This document shows, piece after piece, positions 1 through 9,134 of a stretch of 64,000 nt of DNA (positions are counted from its first letter, which is position 1; the number at the start of each line of letters is the position of its first letter). The translations under genes and the position numbers were made by a program. Source of the DNA: Pseudomonas sp. GCEP-101 (GTDB lineage: Bacteria; Pseudomonadota; Gammaproteobacteria; Pseudomonadales; Pseudomonadaceae); contig NZ_CP104011.1 of assembly GCF_025133575.1 (NCBI RefSeq), positions 3,294,965 through 3,358,964 of the forward strand. The letters run 5' to 3'. Under the pieces are notes generated by a model. That model was not told where the DNA came from. It was given only the letters and a program-made list of their open reading frames with translations, and did no database searches.

Positions 1-482
1 ACCTTCTCCCACTCGCCGTGGTTCAGGCGCTCGGCCAGGCCGTCGGCCTTGGACCAGTAGCTGGAGTTCATGCCGTTCATCACCACGATGTCGCCCTTCT
101 TCGCCTTGCCGCTGTCGCGGTCCTGCTTGAGGCGGGCGACGAAGGCGTCGAGGTCCATCTCTTCGTCTTCCAGGCTGGCGGCGATCAGCTCCAGGCCGCC
201 GAAGATGGAGTGCGAGTGGCTGTCGATGAAGCCGGGCATCAGCACCTTGCCGCCCAGATCGACTTGCTTGCTGGCGGTGCCGGCGAGCTTGCGGATGTCC
301 TCGTTGGAACCCACCTGCAGCACCTTGCCGCCGGCGACGGCGATGGCCTGCTGCAGCGGTTGGCCGGGTTCGGCGGTGAAGACCTTGGCGTTGTACAGGA
401 TCAGGTCGGCGTTCTGTGCCTGTGCTTCAAAAGTACCCAGTGCGATGGCGAGCGCCAACGCGCCTTTGAGCATGCCGTGCAT
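1..482 (-). CDS. Amidohydrolase (YtcJ-like), N-terminal part, cut by window edge
   Basis: The N-terminal ~160 residues of a secreted metal-dependent amidohydrolase. A signal peptide (MHGMLKGALALAIALGTFEA then QAQ) is followed by ADLILYNAKVF and, near residue 75, GFIDSHSH, the HxH metal-ligand motif of the YtcJ/amidohydrolase-3 type. The start at 482 is preceded by a GAGGGAAG ribosome binding site; an in-frame ATG at 473 is an alternative. The gene continues past position 1, so the catalytic C-terminal half is not visible and the substrate cannot be inferred. It is divergent from a LysR regulator 112 bp away, which may control it (inference). Confidence 0.8.
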   Translation of the reverse strand, partial: MHGMLKGALALAIALGTFEAQAQNADLILYNAKVFTAEPGQPLQQAIAVAGGKVLQVGSNEDIRKLAGTASKQVDLGGKVLMPGFIDSHSHSIFGGLELIAASLEDEEMDLDAFVARLKQDRDSGKAKKGDIVVMNGMNSSYWSKADGLAERLNHGEWEK

Positions 483-594
483 GACTTCCCTCTGCTTTTC
501 GGTGGATTATTGTTGGTCTGCAGCGCAGGCTAATGGCGGGGCGGGTATCGCGGAAGTCGCCGGCAGGCATAACACTTGTGAAGGATTGGCACGA

Positions 595-1509
595 ATGACG
601 TTGGATAGATTCAGCAGCCTGGCCATGTTCGTCGCCAGTGCCGAGACTGGCAGTTTCAGCCGTGCCGCCGAACAGCTGGGCAAGACCCCCTCGGCGGTGA
701 CCAAGGCGGTGGGCCAGCTGGAGAGCGAAGTCGGCGCGCGGCTGTTCGAGCGCACCACGCGCAGCATGTCGCTCACCGAAGCCGGCCAGCTCTATCTCGA
801 TGGCGCCCGCGAGGTGCTGGCGCGGATGCGCGAGACCACCGAGGAAATCGCCCAGCTACAGCACAGCCTGCGCGGCGTGCTGCGCATCACCGGGCCGCTG
901 ATCGTCGGCCCGGTGTTCCTCGACCAGGCCTGTGCCGACTTCCTCGACCTGCACCCGGACGTGCGCCTGCAGGTGGACCTTTCCGACAGCTACGTCGACC
1001 TGCTCGATGGCCGCTACGACCTGGCCCTGCGCATGGGCAACAGCGACCTGCCGGGGCTGATCGCCCAGCCGCTGGCCGAGAGCCGCCTGATCATGTGCGC
1101 GAGCCCGGCCTACCTGGCGCGGCGCGGCACCCCGCGGCACCCCAGCGAGATCATCGACCATGATTGCCTGGTGTACCGGCATCCGGCACTGGACGACCGC
1201 TGGTGGTTCGACGTGGAGGGTGAGCGCTTCTCGACCCCGCGCAACGGCCGCCTGAACAGCGACAACCAGGCGGTACTGCTCACCGCCTGCCTGGCCGGGC
1301 ATGGTCTGTTGCCGTGCCCGCACTGGAGCGTGCTGGAACACCTGCGCAGCGGGCGGCTGGTGACGGTGCTGGATGAGTTCTTCTTCGAGCCGGACACCTT
1401 CGGCGCGCAGATCCTCGCGGTGTACCCGAGCAACCGCCGGGCGACGCGCAAGATCCACGCGTTCATCGAGCACCTGCGCGACTCGTTGCGGCGCGACGGC
1501 ATCCTCTAG
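595..1509 (+). CDS. LysR family transcriptional regulator
   Basis: A 304-residue LysR-type regulator. Residues 1-60 form the winged HTH (FSRAAEQLGKTPSAVTKAVG), followed by a linker helix and a periplasmic-binding-protein-like effector domain starting near residue 90 (LRITGPLIVGPVF). It resembles the CrgA/DsdC-like subgroup regulators common in Pseudomonas. An open frame extends upstream to about position 70, but it runs through the antisense of the neighbouring amidohydrolase; the ATG at 595 gives the standard family N-terminus MTLDRFSSLAMF. The effector is unknown. The divergent arrangement suggests it regulates the amidohydrolase at 1-482. Confidence 0.88.
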   Translation: MTLDRFSSLAMFVASAETGSFSRAAEQLGKTPSAVTKAVGQLESEVGARLFERTTRSMSLTEAGQLYLDGAREVLARMRETTEEIAQLQHSLRGVLRITGPLIVGPVFLDQACADFLDLHPDVRLQVDLSDSYVDLLDGRYDLALRMGNSDLPGLIAQPLAESRLIMCASPAYLARRGTPRHPSEIIDHDCLVYRHPALDDRWWFDVEGERFSTPRNGRLNSDNQAVLLTACLAGHGLLPCPHWSVLEHLRSGRLVTVLDEFFFEPDTFGAQILAVYPSNRRATRKIHAFIEHLRDSLRRDGIL

Positions 1510-1513
1510 CGGT

Positions 1514-2122
1514 CTAGAGCAACGCCCCGGCCCAGGCCGACACCAGCAGCAGGGCCGCCATCAACTGGTTGAGCCGTCGCATCTGCGTGGGCGACAGCAG
1601 GCGCTGGCTGCCGATGCCCAGCCCGGCCCAGACGGCGGTGCAGGGAATCGACACGAGAAAGAACAGCAGCGACAGCAGTTGCACGCGGTCCAGCCGATCG
1701 ACGCCATGGCCGGCGTACACGCTGATCACCGCCAGCGCCATCATCCAGGTCTTGGGGTTGACCAGTTGCAGCGCGGCGGCGCCCAGCGCGCCCAGGCGGG
1801 CGGCGTCGCGGTCGCGGGCGAGGTCCGCCGGCGGGCTGCGGAAGATCTGCCAGGCCAGCCAGCTCAGCCACAGCACGCCGACCGCGCTCATTGCCTGCTG
1901 CACGCGCGGCAGGCTGGCGAGCACTTCGCCCAGTCCGCTGCCCACCGCCAGCACCAGCGCGGCGGCGGCCGCGCAGCCGCCGAACATGATCGGCAGCGCC
2001 GCACCCCAGCCGAAGCGCGCGCTGTTGCTGAAGATCAGCAGGTTGGTCGGCCCCGGTGTGATCGAGGCGACGAAGGCGAAGAGGACGAAGGGCAGCCATT
2101 GGCCGAGCTGCGAGAGGTGCAT
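1514..2122 (-). CDS. LysE family translocator (amino acid exporter)
   Basis: A 202-residue inner-membrane protein of the LysE/RhtB exporter family. The N-terminus carries the family signature around residues 18-30 (FVASITPGPTNLLIFS), followed by about five further hydrophobic segments, the usual topology and length. It probably exports an amino acid or derivative; the substrate is not visible. It lies 53 bp downstream of an AraC regulator on the same strand, so the two are probably co-transcribed and the regulator likely controls export. Its stop is 4 bp from the convergent LysR stop with no terminator between. Confidence 0.88.
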   Translation of the reverse strand: MHLSQLGQWLPFVLFAFVASITPGPTNLLIFSNSARFGWGAALPIMFGGCAAAAALVLAVGSGLGEVLASLPRVQQAMSAVGVLWLSWLAWQIFRSPPADLARDRDAARLGALGAAALQLVNPKTWMMALAVISVYAGHGVDRLDRVQLLSLLFFLVSIPCTAVWAGLGIGSQRLLSPTQMRRLNQLMAALLLVSAWAGALL

Positions 2123-2175
2123 GAGGGGAACTCCGCTGAATCCGTGGGGAGTCCATCGTCGCCAGCGTGGCGGGT

Positions 2176-3012
2176 TCAGTCTGGAAGCTTTGAGCAGCGC
2201 TTGCGGTAGTAGGCGGGCGTGATGCCATAGGCACGGCGGAACCAGCGGCCGAGGTGGCTCTGGTCGGCGAAGCCGAGGTCGGCGGCGATGTCGGCCGGCG
2301 CCAGGCCGCGTCCGAGCAATTGCCGCGCGCGGGCCAGGCGCAGCTGGATCAGGTAGGCGTGGGGCGGCAGGCCGAAGGCCTGCTTGAACGCGCGGGTCAG
2401 GCGGAAGCGATCGCAGCCGCTGGCGCGGGCCACGTCGTCCAGGCCGATGTCGGCGGTGAGGTTGGCGTGCAGGTAGTCCCGTGCGCGTTGCGCCACCAGC
2501 GGCAGGTGGGCCTGGGTGCTGCCGCGCCGGCGCCAGTGCAGGTGGCGGGTCATACCGTCGAGCAGGTCGTCGATGGCGCTTTGCCGGACGATCTTCAGCT
2601 CAGGCCCGTGTACGGCCTGGAAGGCGTGGTCGATGCGCCTCGCCAGTTGCGGGTCGTCGATCAGCAGTTCGGGCACCGCCAGTTGGCAGTTGCCGGGCGC
2701 CTCTTCGAACAGGGTGGCGATCTCGCGCTCCAGCCACGGCGCGTCGAGGTACAGGGTGCGGTAGGTGAAGCCGCCCTCGGTGGGGGCGTCGCCGTCGTGG
2801 ATGTCGCCGGGCTCGAGGAAGAACACCTTGCCGGGGGTGCTGATATGGCGCTGGTTGCGGCTGCGGAACTGCTGCACACCGGACTCGGTGTAGCCGATCA
2901 GGTAGGTGTCGTGCCAGTGCGGATCGTAGGCGTGGCCCTTGAAATGCGCACGCAGGCTCTGGATGCCGGTGTCGGCATCCTGCAGCAGGTCGATCCAGTT
3001 GTCTTTGTGCAT
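2176..3012 (-). CDS. AraC family transcriptional regulator with cupin N-domain
   Basis: A 278-residue AraC regulator. The N-terminal half is a cupin-like sensor (HWHDTYLIGYTESGVQQF; EPGDIHDGDAP), and residues from about 180 carry the two-HTH DNA-binding domain (GLDDVARASGCDRFRLTRAF and DIAADLGFADQSHLGRWFRR). The ATG at 3012 gives MHKDNWIDLLQD, matching family length; the open frame continues to 3186 but that extension has no conserved content. It is followed by the LysE exporter gene 53 bp downstream, a pairing that usually marks a regulator of amino-acid export (inference). Confidence 0.88.
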   Translation of the reverse strand: MHKDNWIDLLQDADTGIQSLRAHFKGHAYDPHWHDTYLIGYTESGVQQFRSRNQRHISTPGKVFFLEPGDIHDGDAPTEGGFTYRTLYLDAPWLEREIATLFEEAPGNCQLAVPELLIDDPQLARRIDHAFQAVHGPELKIVRQSAIDDLLDGMTRHLHWRRRGSTQAHLPLVAQRARDYLHANLTADIGLDDVARASGCDRFRLTRAFKQAFGLPPHAYLIQLRLARARQLLGRGLAPADIAADLGFADQSHLGRWFRRAYGITPAYYRKRCSKLPD

Positions 3013-3161
3013 GGGCTGCCTCCGCACGCTTGCCCGGTCGGCCAGCATAGCGCGCGCAAGGCGGCTGTCTGGAAGATTCGTGCAGCCGGTGGTCGTGAAT
3101 CCTGCCCGCCGACGGTAGGATGCCCCACGGGAAGGACACGAACTCCAGGAGGGAGTCATCC

Positions 3162-3593
3162 ATGGGGCAGGAATACAACCTGGCATTGATCGTCGCCGCG
3201 GCGCTCAGCGCCCTTGCCGGGGCGTTGCACGTTGGCGTGGTGCTGGTCGGGCCGCGCTGGTACCGGCTGTTCGGCGCCGGCGAAAAGCTCGCCCGTGCCG
3301 CGGAAGCGGGGAAGGCCTATCCGGCGCTCATCACCTTCGCCATTGCCTTCGTGCTGTTCGCCTGGGCGGCCTATGCGCTGTCCGCGGCCGGCGTGCTGGA
3401 GCCGCTGCCGCTGCTGCGCCCGGCGCTGGTGGCGATCTCGCTGGTCTACCTGCTGCGCGGCGTGGCCGGGCCATCGATGCTCAAGGGCACGGGGCGCAGC
3501 CAGCGTTTCATCTACGTCAGCTCGGCGATCTGCCTGGGCTTTGCGCTGGTGCATCTGCTGGGGTTGGCGCAGGTGTGGAGCCGCTTGGGATAA
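3162..3593 (+). CDS. Small integral membrane protein, four predicted TM segments
   Basis: A 143-residue hydrophobic protein beginning MGQEYNLALIVAAALSALAG, with about four transmembrane helices and a short cytoplasmic loop rich in Lys/Arg/Glu (GEKLARAAEAGK). The start at 3162 follows CCAGGAGGGAG, a strong ribosome binding site; the upstream in-frame ATG at 3120 has none. No catalytic motif is visible and no function can be assigned. It stands alone between an AraC regulator (divergent) and the convergent FMN glutamate-synthase-like gene, separated from the latter by a long hairpin at 3608-3634. Confidence 0.8.
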   Translation: MGQEYNLALIVAAALSALAGALHVGVVLVGPRWYRLFGAGEKLARAAEAGKAYPALITFAIAFVLFAWAAYALSAAGVLEPLPLLRPALVAISLVYLLRGVAGPSMLKGTGRSQRFIYVSSAICLGFALVHLLGLAQVWSRLG

Positions 3594-3607
3594 CCACCGC
3601 GGATGAA

Positions 3608-3634
3608 ACGGAGCGCCCCGGGCGGGCGCTCCGT
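3608..3634. terminator. Perfect 11-bp hairpin between convergent genes
   Basis: ACGGAGCGCCC and GGGCGCTCCGT pair perfectly around a 5-nt loop, exactly between the two convergent stop codons. There is no T-tract on either side, so it is a bidirectional hairpin that may need Rho or act as an mRNA 3-prime-end stabiliser. Confidence 0.55.
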
Positions 3635-3645
3635 GGGGCACCGAA

Positions 3646-5256
3646 TCAGCCGGCGGCGGCTTCGAAGCTGTCGCTGCGCGCCATGCGCCAGATACGCTCG
3701 TAGAACTCGCCTTCGATGTTGCCCGAGAGCAGTTCGCCGGGCTTGAGGAAGTAGTGCAGGTGCGAGAACAGACGGATTTCGGTGGCCGAGACGCGGCGCA
3801 CCAGGTGCTTGGCTTCCAGCTGCGACGGGTGCTGGATGCCAGCGGCGGCGATCATCTCGGCCAGGCCCTTGAGTGTGTTGCGGTGGAAGTGATACACGCG
3901 CTCGGCCTTGTCCGGCACGACCAGGGCGCGCTGGCGCAGCGGGTCCTGGGTGGCGACGCCGGTGGGGCACTTGTTGGTGTGGCAGGACTGCGACTGGATG
4001 CAGCCGATGGCGAACATGAAGCCGCGCGCCGAGTTGGCCCAGTCGGCGCCCATGGCCAGCACGCTGGCGATGTCGAAGGCGCTGACGATCTTGCCGCTGG
4101 CGCCGATGCGGATCTTGTCGCGCAGGCCCAGGCCGACCAGGGTGTTGTGCACGAAGAGCAGGCCCTCGCGCATCGGCAGGCCCATATGGTCGGTGAATTC
4201 CAGGGGCGCGGCGCCGGTGCCGCCTTCCTTGCCGTCGACGACGATGAAGTCGGGGAGGATGCCGGTCTCGTGCATGGCCTTGGCGATGCCCATGAATTCC
4301 CACGGGTGGCCGATGCACAGCTTGAAGCCCACCGGCTTGCCGCCGGAAAGTTCACGCAACTGGACGATGAAGTCGAGCAGCCCCTTGGGCGTGCTGAAGG
4401 CGCTGTGCGAGGAGGGCGAGATGCAATCCTTGCCCATGGGCACACCGCGGGTGGCGGCGATTTCCTCGGTGACCTTGTGCTTGGGCAGGATGCCGCCGTG
4501 GCCCGGCTTGGCGCCCTGGCTGAGCTTGATCTCGATCATCTTCACCTGCGGGTCGACCGCCTGCTTGGCGAAGCGCTCGGGGCTGAAGGTGCCGTCGTCG
4601 TTGCGGCAGCCGAAATAGCCGCTGCCCAGTTCCCAGGTCAGGTCACCGCCGTATTCGCGGTGGTAGGGGCTGATGCTGCCCTCGCCGGTGTCATGGATGA
4701 AGCCGCCCAGCTTGGCGCCCTTGTTCAGCGCGCGGATGGCGTTGGCGCTGAGCGAGCCGAAGCTCATCGCCGAGATGTTGAACACCGAGATGGAGTAGGG
4801 CTGCCGGCACTCCGGGCCGCCGACGCTGACGCGGAAGGTGCACGGGTCGGCCACCGGCGCCGGGCGGATGGAGTGGGCGATGAATTCGAAGCCCGACTGG
4901 TAGACGTCGATCAGGGTGCCGAACGGCTTGTCGGCGGTCTCGTTCTTCGCCCGCGAGTACACCAGCGCACGCTGGGCGCGGGAGAAGGGCAGGGCTTCCT
5001 GGTCGCCTTCGAGCAGGTACTGGCGGATTTCCGGGCGGATGGCCTCCACCAGGTAGCGGATGTTGCCCAGGACCGGGTAGTTGCGGCGCACCGCGTGGCG
5101 TTCCTGCAACAGGTCGAAGACCCCGAGCAGGCTCAGGGCGAGGGTGGTGAGGGTGAAGGGCCACACCCAGTCGTACCCCAGGAAGGGCAGGCTGAGCACG
5201 GTGAACAGGACGCATGCGGCGAAGAAGGCATAGCGGCTGAGCAGCGACAGGTTCAT
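3646..5256 (-). CDS. FMN-binding glutamate synthase family protein
   Basis: A 536-residue protein with two N-terminal TM segments followed by a glutamate-synthase-like (GltB FMN/Fe-S) domain: SAMSFGSLSANAIRALNKGA, the ELGSGYFGCR stretch, a GHGGILPKHKV region, the VVDGKEGGTGAAP flavin-binding stretch and, near residues 415-430, GCIQSQSCHTNKCPTG, whose three cysteines match the 3Fe-4S ligands of GltB. It lacks the amidotransferase domain, so it is not glutamate synthase itself; the acceptor reaction of this stand-alone family is not established to my knowledge. The start at 5256 has GGAGATTCC just upstream. Monocistronic. Confidence 0.88.
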   Translation of the reverse strand: MNLSLLSRYAFFAACVLFTVLSLPFLGYDWVWPFTLTTLALSLLGVFDLLQERHAVRRNYPVLGNIRYLVEAIRPEIRQYLLEGDQEALPFSRAQRALVYSRAKNETADKPFGTLIDVYQSGFEFIAHSIRPAPVADPCTFRVSVGGPECRQPYSISVFNISAMSFGSLSANAIRALNKGAKLGGFIHDTGEGSISPYHREYGGDLTWELGSGYFGCRNDDGTFSPERFAKQAVDPQVKMIEIKLSQGAKPGHGGILPKHKVTEEIAATRGVPMGKDCISPSSHSAFSTPKGLLDFIVQLRELSGGKPVGFKLCIGHPWEFMGIAKAMHETGILPDFIVVDGKEGGTGAAPLEFTDHMGLPMREGLLFVHNTLVGLGLRDKIRIGASGKIVSAFDIASVLAMGADWANSARGFMFAIGCIQSQSCHTNKCPTGVATQDPLRQRALVVPDKAERVYHFHRNTLKGLAEMIAAAGIQHPSQLEAKHLVRRVSATEIRLFSHLHYFLKPGELLSGNIEGEFYERIWRMARSDSFEAAAG

Positions 5257-5503
5257 GGAATCTCCAGTCGTCGGGCTTGGTCACGGTAAGGTTGGCCGAA
5301 AGGGCCGCCACAGAGCATGGCAGGCATCGCGCAAACGTGCCTGGGCAAGGGTCAATGGAGCGGGTATTCGGAAGATCTTCTGGTTCTGGCGGGCATCGAC
5401 GGTAGCCCGAAGTAGCGAAAAAAGAAAGCTAGCTAACGATTTTCGCGGGGGCTGAGAAAGGCTGTTTCGGACGGTGCAAGAAAGGCTGCCTTCGTCGCTG
5501 GGC

Positions 5504-5530
5504 TGTTCGCGAGCAAGCTCGCTCCTACAG
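5504..5530. repeat. REP element, standard Pseudomonas type
   Basis: Contains TTCGCGAGCAAGCTCGCTCC followed by TACAG, an imperfect palindrome repeated at many places in this window (7235, 22386, 30506, 30561, 36666, 36721, 46661, 46706). Confidence 0.85.
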
Positions 5531-5585
5531 GGGGCGCAGGGTGAATAAGCCGGAACGGGTTATCCGCGTCCACGGGGGAGCAAAT

Positions 5586-5634
5586 TGTAGGAGCGGGCCA
5601 TGCCCGCGATCGCGCGCATGGCGCGCTCCTACAG
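5586..5634. repeat. REP-type long palindrome, variant sequence
   Basis: Begins TGTAGGAGCGGGC and ends GCGCGCTCCTACA, so the outer GTAGGAGCG arms are inverted around two internal palindromes (GCCATGC; GATCGC). It keeps the REP head but has different inner sequence from the standard copies, as if two REPs were fused head to head. Confidence 0.75.
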
Positions 5635-5709
5635 GTTGGGCCTTGGCGCTCACGTCACAGGACCGAGGGGGAAGCCTGGTCCTTGCTCGCGAACCCGCGT
5701 TCAACCGGG

Positions 5710-7089
5710 CTAGCAGGCAATCACATTCACCGCCAGCCCGCCCTTGGCCGTCTCCTTGTACTTGTCCATCATGTCGCGCCCGGTGTCGCGCAGGGTGTCG
5801 ATGGCCTTGTCGAGGCTGACCAGGTGCTGGCCGTCGCCGCGCAGGGCGAGTTGGGCGGCGTTGATCGCCTTGAGCGAGGCCATGGCGTTGCGCTCGATGC
5901 ACGGCACCTGCACCAGCCCGGCCACCGGGTCGCAGGTCAGGCCGAGGTTGTGCTCCAGGCCGATCTCCGCGGCGTTCTCCACCTGCTCCAGGCTGCCGCC
6001 GAGGACTTCCGCCAGCCCGCCGGCGGCCATGGCGCAGGCCGAGCCCACCTCACCCTGGCAACCGACTTCGGCGCCGGAGATGGAGGCGTTGAGCTTGCAC
6101 AGGATGCCGATGGCGGCGGCGGTCAGCAGATAGCGTTCGATGCCGTCGATGGAGGCGTTGCCGTCATAGCGCGCGTAGTAGTGCAGCACCGCCGGGACGA
6201 TGCCCGCCGCGCCGTTGGTGGGCGCGGTCACCACGCGGCCGCCGGCGGCGTTCTCCTCGTTCACTGCCAAGGCCCAGAGGTCCACCCAGTCCAGGGCGCC
6301 CAGGGTGGTGGCGATCAGGTTGCCGCTGTCGGCTTCGTTCAGCCGGCGGTAGAGCATGGGCGCGCGGCGCCGCACCTTGAGGCCGCCGGGCAGCGTGCCT
6401 TCGGTTTCCAGCCCGCGCTTCACGCAGGCCTGCATTTCATCCCAGATATGCGCAAGGCCCGCGTGAATCTCCTCGTCGCTGCGCAGCGCGCGTTCGTTGG
6501 CCCACATCAGGTCGCTGATGCGCCGGAAACCGTGGGCGTGGCACAGGCGCAGCAGTTCCTCGGCGCTGTGGAAGGGGTAGGGCATGGGGTTGCCCTGCAA
6601 GGCGCGGTCGGTATTGAAGTCCGCCGCGTCCACCACGAAGCCGCCACCGACCGAATAGCAGACGCGCTCGGCCAGCAGTGCGCCGTGATCGTCCAGCGCG
6701 CGCAGGTGCAGGCCGTTGGGATGGGCGGGCAGGCTGTCGTCGTGGAAGATCAACTGGCGCGCCGGGTCGAAATCGATGTCCTGCACGCCGCCCAGGCGCA
6801 GGCGATGGCGCAGGAAGATGTCGTCCACCTGCGGGGCGAGGGCGGCCGGGTCGGCTTCGGCCGGGTCGATGCCGAGCAGACCGATCAGGCAGGCGCGGTC
6901 GGTGGCGTGGCCCTTGCCGGTGGCGCTGAGGGAGCCGTAGAGATGCACCTCCACGGCAGTGGTGCGTGGCAGCAGGTCGACGTCGCGCAGACCGTCGACG
7001 AACTCGCGGGTGGCACGCATCGGCCCCACCGTGTGGGAGCTGGACGGCCCGACGCCAGGCTTGAACATGTCGAAGACGCTGAGACTCAT
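5710..7089 (-). CDS. L-serine ammonia-lyase (iron-sulfur L-serine dehydratase)
   Basis: A 459-residue single-chain L-serine dehydratase (SdaA/SdaB/TdcG family) that deaminates L-serine to pyruvate and ammonia using a 4Fe-4S cluster. The N-terminal beta domain begins [20 protein letters not shown]; the alpha domain carries the cluster cysteines in [16 protein letters not shown] (around residue 345) and [18 protein letters not shown] (around residue 395), and the chain ends NVIAC with the C-terminal cysteine typical of the family. The ATG at 7089 follows an AGGAGGAATT ribosome binding site. It stands alone, flanked on both sides by REP clusters. Which of the sda paralogues it is cannot be decided from sequence alone. 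Confidence 0.93.
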   Translation of the reverse strand: MSLSVFDMFKPGVGPSSSHTVGPMRATREFVDGLRDVDLLPRTTAVEVHLYGSLSATGKGHATDRACLIGLLGIDPAEADPAALAPQVDDIFLRHRLRLGGVQDIDFDPARQLIFHDDSLPAHPNGLHLRALDDHGALLAERVCYSVGGGFVVDAADFNTDRALQGNPMPYPFHSAEELLRLCHAHGFRRISDLMWANERALRSDEEIHAGLAHIWDEMQACVKRGLETEGTLPGGLKVRRRAPMLYRRLNEADSGNLIATTLGALDWVDLWALAVNEENAAGGRVVTAPTNGAAGIVPAVLHYYARYDGNASIDGIERYLLTAAAIGILCKLNASISGAEVGCQGEVGSACAMAAGGLAEVLGGSLEQVENAAEIGLEHNLGLTCDPVAGLVQVPCIERNAMASLKAINAAQLALRGDGQHLVSLDKAIDTLRDTGRDMMDKYKETAKGGLAVNVIAC

Positions 7090-7166
7090 GGGAAATTCCT
7101 CCTGCCCCAAGCATGGACCCGCCAGGCCGCGAATGCTCACCGGCCGCTCGGCGGCTGCGGGCTTTT

Positions 7167-7356
7167 CGTAGGAGCGAGGGGGGCGCCTAGTTCTTGCTCG
7201 CGAATCGTTTTTCAGCGGAGCCGGCCTTGGTAGTCTGTTCGCGAGCAAGCTCGCTCCTACAGGGGAGGTCGGCGTGAAGGGGGGGCTATCGCGGACGGAG
7301 TCCGCTCCTACGCCACGGGAGGCACCGCTCTTGTAGGAGCGGATTCATCCGCGATG
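7167..7356. repeat. Cluster of four REP-type elements
   Basis: In the 296-bp gap between two minus-strand genes: a degenerate copy at 7167-7206 (GTAGGAGCGAG...CTTGCTCGCGAA), a standard copy at 7235-7263, and two copies of a second type at 7288-7312 (TCGCGGACGGAGTCCGCTCC) and 7330-7356 (GTAGGAGCGGATTCATCCGC). The second type keeps the outer GTAGGAGCGGA...TCCGCGA arms but has different inner bases. Nothing else is recognisable in the gap. Confidence 0.8.
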
Positions 7357-7385
7357 GCTCGGCGCGGACACCGTGGCCGGCGGCG

Positions 7386-8165
7386 TCAGCCCTGCGCCTG
7401 CAGGAACAGCGAGAACAGCTCCGACTGCGACTTGATCCCGAGCTTGGCGTACATGTGCTTGCGATGGACCTTCACCGTCTCGGCGGAGATCGCCAGCTTG
7501 CGGGCGATCTCCTTGCCCGAGCAGCCGCTGAGCATCAGCCGGCCCACTTCCAGCTCGCGCGCGGTCAGCGGCGTTTCCACCTGCTGGGCGGTGGCCTCCA
7601 GGCGGTTCTGCCAGCGCGGCGGCGGGGGCGCTTCCTGCACGTCGCGTTCGAAGGCCATGCGTTGCCGCATCAACCCGGCGACCCACGGTTGCACCAGGGC
7701 GAGCAGGGCGATCTGCTCCGGGGTGAAGCGGCCCTTGCTGCCCAGCGAGCAGCAGAGGGTGCGCTCGCCATCGAGCTGCACATTGATCTGCACCTCGTCG
7801 GCGACCACGTTGAGGCGGAAGTAGCGCTGGTAGTAGTCGGTCTGCTCGAACATCTCCGGCGCCACGTCGTCCAGACGCAGCAGCCCGCTGCCGGGCGCTT
7901 CGCGACTGGCGATGTAGAAGGGGTCGAGCAGGTAGAGGCCCTTGAGGTAGTCCTGGAACAGCGGATCGGGGCCGCCGTCCTCGCCCGGGCATTCGGCGAA
8001 TACCTGCGGTCGGCCGTCGCTGAAGAGCAGCACGACCCAGCTGTCGAACGGCACATACTGGCCCAGCAGGCGCACCAGCGAGGTCCAGAAGCTCGGCTTG
8101 TCCAGCGCCTCGATCAGTTGCCCGACACTCCGGTGCCAGGCGATATCCTGAAGGGAAAGGCTCAT
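7386..8165 (-). CDS. LuxR family transcriptional regulator
   Basis: A 259-residue regulator. The C-terminal ~60 residues are a GerE/LuxR HTH (TARELEVGRLMLSGCSGKEI, AISAETVKVHRKHMYAKLG). The N-terminal ~190 residues match no recognisable autoinducer-binding or receiver domain. It is divergent from a nitrilase gene with 150 bp between, and that gap contains an imperfect inverted repeat (GGGTTACC at 8181 against GTAATTACCC at 8197), a candidate operator. Context suggests control of the nitrilase-permease-GST cluster (inference). Confidence 0.85.
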   Translation of the reverse strand: MSLSLQDIAWHRSVGQLIEALDKPSFWTSLVRLLGQYVPFDSWVVLLFSDGRPQVFAECPGEDGGPDPLFQDYLKGLYLLDPFYIASREAPGSGLLRLDDVAPEMFEQTDYYQRYFRLNVVADEVQINVQLDGERTLCCSLGSKGRFTPEQIALLALVQPWVAGLMRQRMAFERDVQEAPPPPRWQNRLEATAQQVETPLTARELEVGRLMLSGCSGKEIARKLAISAETVKVHRKHMYAKLGIKSQSELFSLFLQAQG

Positions 8166-8315
8166 GACACTACCCCCGATGGGTTACCACGCGGGCGTAA
8201 TTACCCGGTGATGGCACGCCCGGCATACTCGATGGATGCCTTGAGCCGGCGCGGTGCGCATTCTGACCCTTTTGCACGGCGCGGTCACTGGAATACAAGA
8301 ATCCGAGGAAGCCCC

Positions 8316-9134
8316 ATGAAAGTAGAACTCGTCCAACTCGCCGGCCGTGATGGCGACGTGGCCTGGAACCTGGCCCGCACCCTGGAGGCCATCCACGCCT
8401 GCGCCGACGACACCCAGCTGGTGGTGTTCCCCGAGACCCAACTGACCGGCTTCCCCACCGCGCAGAACATCGCCGCCATTGCCGAGCCGGTGGACGGCCC
8501 CAGCGTGCAGGCCGTGCAGCAGGCCGCGCGGGAGAAGAACATCGCCGTTGCCGTGGGCTTCGCCGAAGCCGCCGACGGCCGCTTCTACAACACCACGCTG
8601 CTGATCACCCCCGAGGGCATCGCCCTGAAGTACCGCAAGACGCACCTGTGGGCGTCGGACCGCGGCATCTTCACCCCCGGCGACCGCTACGCCACCTGTC
8701 TGTGGAACGGCATCCGCGTCGGCATCGTGATCTGCTTCGACATCGAGTTCCCCGAATCCGCCCGTGCCCTGGGCCAGCTCGGCGCCGAACTGATCATCGT
8801 CACCAACGGCAACATGGACCCCTACGGCCCGACCCACCGCACTGCGATCATGGGCCGCGCCATGGAAAACCAGGCCTACGCAGTGATGGTCAACCGCGTC
8901 GGCGCCGGCGACGACGGCCTGGTATTCGCCGGTGGCAGCGCCGTGGTCGACCCCTATGGCCAGCTGATCGTCGAAGCCGGCCGCGACGAATGCCGGCAGA
9001 TCGTCGAGCTGGACCTCGAACGCCTGGCGCAATCGCGCCGCGACTACAGCTACCTGGCCGAGCGCCGCTTCGTGCTGCCGGGTGAGACGCGCGAGCACGA
9101 AGGTGGCCTGCGCGAGCTGATCATTCCCGCCTGA
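8316..9134 (+). CDS. Carbon-nitrogen hydrolase (nitrilase superfamily amidase)
   Basis: A 272-residue nitrilase-superfamily enzyme. The complete catalytic triad is visible: Glu40 in VVFPETQLTGF, Lys108 in YRKTHLW and Cys140 in IVICFDIEFPE. It should hydrolyse an amide or a carbamoyl compound; the substrate is not evident. The ATG at 8316 follows GAGGAAGCCCC. It is followed 161 bp downstream by an APC permease, then a GST-like gene, and faces a LuxR regulator, consistent with an uptake-and-hydrolysis module for an amine or amide. Confidence 0.87.
   Translation: MKVELVQLAGRDGDVAWNLARTLEAIHACADDTQLVVFPETQLTGFPTAQNIAAIAEPVDGPSVQAVQQAAREKNIAVAVGFAEAADGRFYNTTLLITPEGIALKYRKTHLWASDRGIFTPGDRYATCLWNGIRVGIVICFDIEFPESARALGQLGAELIIVTNGNMDPYGPTHRTAIMGRAMENQAYAVMVNRVGAGDDGLVFAGGSAVVDPYGQLIVEAGRDECRQIVELDLERLAQSRRDYSYLAERRFVLPGETREHEGGLRELIIPA

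Larger units (their letters stand above)
5257..5709. other. Intergenic region, 453 bp, with REP elements
   Basis: No credible gene. It holds the promoter region of the FMN protein on its left side, a moderately AT-rich stretch (5400-5450) and two REP-type palindromes (5504-5530 and 5586-5634) plus a partial copy near 5680-5698, immediately downstream of the serine ammonia-lyase stop. Confidence 0.7.

Noticed and set aside
70..594. In-frame upstream extension of the first LysR regulator
   Set aside because: It lies antisense to the amidohydrolase and lacks LysR-like content; the ATG at 595 gives the family N-terminus.
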